NCBI RefSeq assembly: GCF_001642805.2 | Contig: NZ_CP016948.1 | Coordinates: forward strand, 4,960,001 to 5,024,000 | Direction of reading: 5' to 3' | DNA length: 64,000 bases | From: Serratia surfactantfaciens | Lineage (GTDB): Bacteria; Pseudomonadota; Gammaproteobacteria; Enterobacterales; Enterobacteriaceae | Shown: piece by piece, positions 59,404-64,000 of the stretch | Numbering within the stretch: position 1 is the first letter of the stretch | How the letters are laid out: the number at the start of each line of letters is the position of its first letter | Position numbers and translations under genes: made by a program | The notes under the pieces: generated by a model | What the model was told of the DNA's origin: nothing | Databases searched by the model: none | The model's input: only the letters and a program-made list of their open reading frames with translations

Positions 59404-60831
59404 ATGGCTTATGACGATCTGCGAAGTTATTTAGCGGCGCTGGATAAGGCCGGACAATTACTCGATATCACCGAGGAAGTTCAGGCGGAACCGGATATTG
59501 CCGCGGCGGCCAACGCCACCGGCAGAATCGGTGAAGGCGCCCCCGCCATTGCATTCAGGAACATTAAAGGCTTTGAACATGCGCATGTGGTCATGAATAC
59601 CCTTGGGTCATGGCAGAATCACGCCATAGCCCTGGAGCTTCCGCCGACCACGCCGGTGAAACAGCAAATCGATGAGTATATTCGCCGCTGGGATCATTTC
59701 CCTGTCTCTGCGGAACGCCGCGATAATCCGCCCTGGGCCGAGAATGAGGTCAACGGCGAGGAGATTAATCTGTTTGATATCCTGCCGCTGTTTCGCCTAA
59801 ACGACGGCGACGGTGGATTCTACCTGGATAAAGCCTGTGTCGTTTCCCGTGATCCTGAAGATCCGACCCACTTCGGCAAGCAAAACGTCGGCATCTATCG
59901 TATGGAGGTGAAGGGCAAGCGCAAGCTGGGTCTGCAACCGGTACCGATGCACGACATCGCGCTGCATCTGCATAAAGCGGAAGAGCGCGGTGAAGATTTG
60001 CCTATTGCCATTACGTTGGGTAATGACCCGATCATTACGCTGATGGGGGCGACGCCGCTGAAATACGATCAGTCGGAGTATGAGATGGCCGGCGCCCTGC
60101 GCGAAAGCCCGTATCCGATAGCAACGGCTCCTTTGACCGGCTTTGATGTGCCGTGGGGTTCCGAAGTGATCATCGAAGGGGTGATTGAGGGCCGCAAGCG
60201 CGAGATTGAAGGCCCGTTCGGCGAGTTTACGGGCCATTATTCCGGCGGCCGCAACATGACGGTGGTGCGTATCGATAAGGTTTCTTATCGAACACGCCCA
60301 ATTTTTGAATCCCTTTATCTGGGCATGCCCTGGACAGAAATCGACTATCTGATGGGGCCGGCTACCTGCGTGCCGCTGTATCAGCAGTTGAAAGCCGAGT
60401 TTCCGGAAGTGCAGGCGGTCAATGCGATGTATACCCACGGGTTGCTCGTCATCATCTCCACCAAAAAGCGTTACGGCGGTTTCGCGCGCGCGGTGGGAAT
60501 GCGGGCCATGACCACGCCGCATGGGCTGGGCTATGTGAAAATGGTGATCATGGTCGATGAGGATGTCGATCCCTTCAACCTGCCGCAGGTTATGTGGGCG
60601 CTGTCCGCCAAGGTCAACCCGGCCGGCGATCTGGTGCAGTTGCCGAACATGTCGGTGCTCGAGCTGGATCCCGGCTCCAGCCCGGCGGGGATCACGGACA
60701 AATTAATCATCGATGCGACAACGCCGGTGGCTCCGGATACGCGTGGCCACTACAGCCAGCCGGTCAAGGATTTACCCGAAACCGCCCTGTGGGTGGATAA
60801 ATTAACCGCCATGTTGGCTAACCGTCCTTAA
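59404..60831 (+). CDS. UbiD-type hydroxyarylic acid decarboxylase (subunit C)
   Basis: 475 residues. prFMN-dependent non-oxidative decarboxylase of hydroxybenzoate-type acids. Family blocks: PFGEFTGHYSGGRNM (catalytic Glu region), KQNVGIYRMEVKGKRKLGLQ and VDEDVDPFNLPQVMWA. Together with a small subunit D and a HosA regulator this is the 4-hydroxybenzoate/vanillate decarboxylase type rather than ubiquinone UbiD. Confidence 0.94.
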   Translation: MAYDDLRSYLAALDKAGQLLDITEEVQAEPDIAAAANATGRIGEGAPAIAFRNIKGFEHAHVVMNTLGSWQNHAIALELPPTTPVKQQIDEYIRRWDHFPVSAERRDNPPWAENEVNGEEINLFDILPLFRLNDGDGGFYLDKACVVSRDPEDPTHFGKQNVGIYRMEVKGKRKLGLQPVPMHDIALHLHKAEERGEDLPIAITLGNDPIITLMGATPLKYDQSEYEMAGALRESPYPIATAPLTGFDVPWGSEVIIEGVIEGRKREIEGPFGEFTGHYSGGRNMTVVRIDKVSYRTRPIFESLYLGMPWTEIDYLMGPATCVPLYQQLKAEFPEVQAVNAMYTHGLLVIISTKKRYGGFARAVGMRAMTTPHGLGYVKMVIMVDEDVDPFNLPQVMWALSAKVNPAGDLVQLPNMSVLELDPGSSPAGITDKLIIDATTPVAPDTRGHYSQPVKDLPETALWVDKLTAMLANRP

Positions 60832-60840
60832 GGAGCTCCT

Positions 60841-61068
60841 ATGATTTGTCCTCGTTGTGCCGATAAACAGATAGATGCCATGGCGCATTCTCCGGTCAAG
60901 GGCGTGTGGACGGTATACCAGTGTCAACACTGCCTTTATACCTGGCGGAGTACCGAACCCGCTCGCAGAACGGAACGGGAGCATTATCCGCCCGAGTTTC
61001 GTATGATTCAGCAGGATATCGATAATGCGCCGGAAGTGCCGACCATTCCTCCTCTTTTGACAAAATGA
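60841..61068 (+). CDS. hydroxyarylic acid decarboxylase small subunit D
   Basis: 75 residues. Two CxxC pairs (MICPRCADK and CQHCLYTW) suggest a zinc ribbon; EPARRTEREHYPPEFRMI is characteristic of the ShdD/EcdD/YclD family. AAGGAGCTCCT upstream of ATG 60841. Always encoded after the UbiD subunit; needed for activity in some relatives. Confidence 0.92.
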   Translation: MICPRCADKQIDAMAHSPVKGVWTVYQCQHCLYTWRSTEPARRTEREHYPPEFRMIQQDIDNAPEVPTIPPLLTK

Positions 61069-61098
61069 AACCGCAGGCGGGGAAAGGCCCGCCTGTAC

Positions 61099-61704
61099 AT
61101 GGATATGGCAATGATGAAAAATGAAGACGTCGTTTTGCTTGATGCCGCCTGGCAGCCTTGCGGGACGATGCCCAAAAACCAGGTCCACACGCGCCATACG
61201 CCGCTGCATTTGGCCTTTTCCTGCTATCTGTTCACCCCAGAGGGCAACGTGCTGGTCACAAGACGCGCCTTGAGCAAAACCGCCTGGCCGGGAGTCTGGA
61301 CCAATTCCTTTTGCGGCCACCCTTTGCCGCAAGAAGCGCTGGAGCAGGCGGTGATGCGCCGTGCCCAGGTTGAGTTGGGCACGGAAGCCGAGCAGATAAC
61401 GTTGCTGAGCGACGCCTTCAGTTATCAGGCGACCGACGCGTCCGGCGTGATGGAGAATGAGGTCTGCCCGGTATTTGCCGCGCATAGTAAAGGCGCTCTC
61501 TATGCTAATCCGGATGAAGTGGCGGATTATGCGTGGGTCGAGCTCAACCATTTAATGGCGGCGGTAAAATTAACGCCTTTCGGTTTCAGCCCGTGGATGG
61601 TTTCGCAATTGAATACCGACGCGATAATTTCAGGTTTGAAAGAATATCGGGATGCGATCGTGACAAAGCGTTCAGCGGGCGACGTAGGGCAAGGGTGGCA
61701 ATAA
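61099..61704 (+). CDS. idi: isopentenyl-diphosphate delta-isomerase, type I
   Basis: 201 residues. Nudix-fold enzyme interconverting IPP and DMAPP. Active-site Cys in TNSFCGHP and Glu in MENEVCPVF are present; LDAAWQPCGTMPKNQVHTRH is the family N-terminal part with metal-binding His. Starts 30 bases after shdD; three closely spaced ATGs (61099, 61105, 61114) make the exact start uncertain. Position at the end of a UbiX-containing operon is suggestive, since UbiX needs a dimethylallyl donor. Confidence 0.92.
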   Translation: MDMAMMKNEDVVLLDAAWQPCGTMPKNQVHTRHTPLHLAFSCYLFTPEGNVLVTRRALSKTAWPGVWTNSFCGHPLPQEALEQAVMRRAQVELGTEAEQITLLSDAFSYQATDASGVMENEVCPVFAAHSKGALYANPDEVADYAWVELNHLMAAVKLTPFGFSPWMVSQLNTDAIISGLKEYRDAIVTKRSAGDVGQGWQ

Positions 61705-61737
61705 AATAAATAGCCACCGCAAGGGTGACTATTTATT
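61705..61737. terminator. bidirectional hairpin between idi and microcin-like gene
   Basis: AATAAATAG ... CTATTTATT with an inner CACC/GGTG part; AT-rich outer stem serves as T-tract in either direction. Convergent genes flank it. Confidence 0.7.
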
Positions 61738-61742
61738 AATGC

Positions 61743-62045
61743 TTACAGGCTGCCGCCGACCGAGGTCGAGGTGGAGCCGATAGTTTCGCGGAAATGTTTA
61801 GCGTAGTCGGCCACTTCCTGCTGCGTATGCGTCAGACCATAAAGACCCAGCCCCACGCCGCCTGCAACGCCGCCGATGATAGTGCCGACCAATTGGCCGA
61901 CGGCGCCGGCAATGAAGCCGCCTGCACCTGCGGATTTGCCTGCAATCAGCGCGCCGGTCATCGCGCCATCCAGCAACCCATCCCAGGCCGCGTTCAGATC
62001 GCCACCGCTGACGTACTGCTCTTCATATTGACTAAGTACTTTCAT
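61743..62045 (-). CDS. double-glycine-leader microcin/bacteriocin-like peptide
   Basis: 100 residues from ATG 62045 (AAGGA seven bases upstream; ATG 62051 would touch it). The first 15 residues MKVLSQYEEQYVSGG form a double-glycine leader of the kind cleaved by C39-peptidase ABC exporters (LSxxExxxVSGG). The core is Gly/Ala-rich and hydrophobic with GxxxG repeats (GALIAGKSAGAGGFIAGAVG; GTIIGGVAGGVGLGLYG), as in class II microcins and class IIb bacteriocins, then a hydrophilic Ser/Thr tail. No exporter or immunity gene is in the window. Confidence 0.72.
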   Translation of the reverse strand: MKVLSQYEEQYVSGGDLNAAWDGLLDGAMTGALIAGKSAGAGGFIAGAVGQLVGTIIGGVAGGVGLGLYGLTHTQQEVADYAKHFRETIGSTSTSVGGSL

Positions 62046-62600
62046 ATACATTCCTTATAAATAAAAGGGTGACTTAGTGGGTTTAATTAACACCGAGAAT
62101 AACGCTGTGGCGCTACTCCACTTTAAAAATATAACAGCTTATAATCTGTTGGCAATAATATATCCAATGAGGAATATTGTTTGGTTATATATGCGAACAT
62201 TTATTTTCTGTCGATATTTTTATGACAGATATTGAGAATATTCTTGGTTAAAAAGGGCGATATCACTGGAAACGCCGCTGGAAAACTCATCATGCCTTAT
62301 TGTGGATGGGCTGAGGCGATTTCTCTAAGGGGGGCTTTTTTCCGCCTTTGCCGCGCAGCCCGCTGTGGCTGTCACTATTTTCACATTTCAGGCTCTGCTA
62401 CCGGTCAGGGAGTACGTCCGTATTGTGATTATTCCATTAAAAACTATAACTAATTAATAAGTTATATCTCTTCCGTTATCTCCTGCCATTGAAAAAATTC
62501 TCGCAAAAAATCCACACTGTGAAAATAAGATCACACAAGCGTAACAAAAGGTAAACAAAGCCCTCCTATATTGGCTGCTTCGCTTTTGGGAGGGAGTGTC
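62046..62600. other. AT-rich intergenic region
   Basis: 555 bases between the microcin-like gene and exbD. Should contain both promoters. A 73-codon open frame at 62232-62453 has no ribosome-binding site or family character. No clear Fur box was found by eye. Confidence 0.5.
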
Positions 62601-63008
62601 ATGCGTAACTGGAACGAACCGAAAAAGAATAAAGCGCACATCGAACTGATCCCGATGATCGACGTGATGATGTTCTTGTTGGTGTTTTTCGTCTTGATCA
62701 GCCTGAACGTCATTCCGGCGCTCGGGTTGAAAACGCAGCTGCCGTCCGCCGGCAGTGCGCAGCAGCTGAAACCGCAGAAGAAGGCGATCATTACGCTGGG
62801 GGCTGATGAGCAGCTGCAGCTGGATGGCCAGCCGATCGCGCTCGACGCGTTGGTCAACACGCTCAAGCAACAGCAGCAGGCCAACCAGACCACCACCATC
62901 ATCGTCAACAGCGATAAAGGCGTGGCGGTCGAGCGGCTGGTGGCGGTCATGGACAACCTGCGCCAGGGCGGTTTCTTCTCCGTCTCCATCGCGACACGGA
63001 AGCTGTGA
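62601..63008 (+). CDS. ExbD/TolR-family energy transducer
   Basis: 135 residues from ATG 62601 (GGGAGGGAGTGTC upstream). Single N-terminal membrane helix with the conserved protonatable Asp in LIPMIDVMMFLLVFFVLI, then a periplasmic domain. With ExbB it would harness the proton gradient for TonB. No exbB precedes it here. Confidence 0.92.
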   Translation: MRNWNEPKKNKAHIELIPMIDVMMFLLVFFVLISLNVIPALGLKTQLPSAGSAQQLKPQKKAIITLGADEQLQLDGQPIALDALVNTLKQQQQANQTTTIIVNSDKGVAVERLVAVMDNLRQGGFFSVSIATRKL

Positions 63009-63009
63009 C

Positions 63010-63756
63010 ATGTATCTGCTCTATCGCTCACGTCATCTTTTCAGCTGGTTGCCGGCGCTGATTGTCGCCGGTTGCCTGCTGTTCGCCAGCCAGCAGGCGG
63101 CGCTGAAGATCCAGCCGCGCTACGACGAAACCGCCATCGAACTGGCGCTGGTGGAGCCTGAACCGGCGCCTGAACCTCAACCGGAAACGCCGCCGGAGCC
63201 CCAGCCTGAACCGCCGCCGCCCGAGCCGGAGCCGATTCCCGAGCCGGTGGTGCCGGCGCCGGAACCGATCGTGGAAGCCAAGCCGGTGCCGAAACCGCAG
63301 CCGAAACCCAAACCGAAACCGGTAAAAGAGAAAGCCAAACCGGTGGAAAAGCCTAAACCGACGCCGGCGCCAGCCGCGCCGCGCGCGCTGGTCAGCAAAC
63401 CGGCGGCGCAGCCCGCGCCGGCCGCCCCTGCGGCGCCGAAGGTGAACGCGCAGGCGATTGAAAACGGCTATCTGCTGGCCTTGCGCCGCGAGCTGGAACA
63501 GCGCAAGCGCTACCCGACCGGCCGTCAGGCCTCGCTCGAGCGCCCGCAGGGCAACGTCGAGGTGTGGCTGGAGGTCGATCGCAGCGGGCGGGTGCTCTCT
63601 TCCGGCATCGCCAACAAGGCCGCCAGCATGCTGCTGAACCGCGCGGCGATGAGCAGCCTGCAAAGCATCAGTTCAGTGAAGCCATTCCCGAGCGACGCGT
63701 TCGCCGGGCAAACAACCAAAAGATTTACCGCGACGTTCAATTATCAGGCGCCTTAG
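63010..63756 (+). CDS. TonB-family protein
   Basis: 248 residues. N-terminal membrane anchor (LFSWLPALIVAGCLLFAS), a long Pro/Glu then Pro/Lys rich spacer (residues 48-125; PEPQPETPPEPQPEP, KPKPKPVKEKAKPVEKP) and a C-terminal TonB domain (LRRELEQRKRYPTG, VEVWLEVDRSGRVL). ATG overlaps the end of exbD region by two bases' spacing. Dedicated TonB for the following receptor. Confidence 0.92.
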   Translation: MYLLYRSRHLFSWLPALIVAGCLLFASQQAALKIQPRYDETAIELALVEPEPAPEPQPETPPEPQPEPPPPEPEPIPEPVVPAPEPIVEAKPVPKPQPKPKPKPVKEKAKPVEKPKPTPAPAAPRALVSKPAAQPAPAAPAAPKVNAQAIENGYLLALRRELEQRKRYPTGRQASLERPQGNVEVWLEVDRSGRVLSSGIANKAASMLLNRAAMSSLQSISSVKPFPSDAFAGQTTKRFTATFNYQAP

Positions 63757-63795
63757 CGCAAGAGTTAATCGTTTGATTTTTAAGGGATGCACACC

Positions 63796-64000
63796 ATGAA
63801 ATCTTTCAATCGTTCTGGGATCTATCTGGCGGTGATGTCGGCGATGCTGCCGGGCGCCGCGCTGGCGGCCGACGCCACCGATGTCGGCACCATCAGCGTC
63901 AAGGGGCAGTCGCTCGGCGGCGGCATGATGGTGCAGGACGACAGCGCCAAGGCGCGCTCCACCGTCACCAAAGAAGCGATGGACAAAATGCCGTCGGCGG
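63796..64000 (+). CDS. TonB-dependent receptor, N-terminal part (cut by window end)
   Basis: 68 residues visible. Signal peptide MKSFNRSGIYLAVMSAMLPG ending AALAAD, then the start of a plug domain with VGTISVKGQSLGGGMMV resembling a TonB box region and STVTKEAMDKMPS. Located 39 bases after tonB. Ligand cannot be told from this part. Confidence 0.88.
   Translation, partial: MKSFNRSGIYLAVMSAMLPGAALAADATDVGTISVKGQSLGGGMMVQDDSAKARSTVTKEAMDKMPSA

Noticed and set aside
62232..62453. 73-codon plus-strand frame before exbD
   Set aside because: No ribosome-binding site and no motif; the region is better seen as promoter sequence.
62400..62600. Fur box upstream of exbD
   Set aside because: AT-rich, but no 19-base GATAATGATAATCATTATC-like palindrome could be recognised.

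Overview
The window looks like a chromosomal segment of an enterobacterium very close to Serratia marcescens. The basis is the GC-rich core genes, the enterobacterial order valS-holC-pepA divergent from lptFG with a leuX tRNA beyond, a btsT-yjiX-yjiA block, an ascG/ascFB beta-glucoside locus, and many species-level extras (porins, contact-dependent toxins, a hydroxyarylic acid decarboxylase operon). Species is inferred from recalled protein similarity; no search was run.

Layout. 1-5.8 kb: conserved core (valS partial, holC, pepA; lptF, lptG). 5.8-7.6 kb: a LuxR solo regulator and a gene-poor stretch with a minus-strand terminator and a decayed Ash-like satellite-phage remnant. 7.6-18.6 kb: AT-rich accessory region beginning at tRNA-Leu(CAA). 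It holds a P4-type integrase truncated among nested IS3-family remnants, a predicted membrane protein, a modification-dependent restriction module (DUF262 protein, sulfur-binding-domain HNH nuclease, ScoMcrA-like HNH nuclease), a satellite-phage small gene with a C4-like RNA leader, and a VgrG2b-type metallopeptidase with a lipoprotein likely to be its immunity partner. 18.6-22.8 kb: ascB, ascF and divergent ascG with two palindromic operators. 23.1-29.1 kb: a JUMPstart/ops (RfaH) leader and a five-gene surface-glycan cluster (RmlB, RmlA, WecF-like transferase, WecE-like aminotransferase, flippase). 29.2-32.7 kb: yjiA, yjiX, btsT, with three direct repeats that fit BtsR upstream.

33-40 kb: LysR and MgtC-like genes, then a NitT/TauT-type ABC transporter locus (two ATPases, one double-length permease, a porin). 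Two copies of a matching leader, a tiny ORF followed by a covarying hairpin, precede the permease operon and the second ATPase gene. I regard this as the best candidate for an undescribed element. 40.2-42.7 kb: an odd three-gene operon (glutamine-synthetase-like ligase, GNAT, half-length trehalose-phosphate-synthase-like protein). 43.3-45.5 kb: a putative pore-forming toxin followed by three tandem homologous membrane proteins that look like immunity proteins. 45.7-46.4 kb: HigBA-type toxin-antitoxin. 46.4-53.2 kb: LysR-controlled ketone-body/3-hydroxybutyrate catabolism operon, then a porin.

54.7-64 kb: AraC regulators, a Rob-like regulator, an L,D-transpeptidase, a HosA/UbiX/UbiD/ShdD hydroxyarylic acid decarboxylase operon that carries idi at its end and twin HosA-type operators, a double-glycine microcin-like peptide, and an exbD-tonB-receptor iron-uptake cluster cut by the window end.
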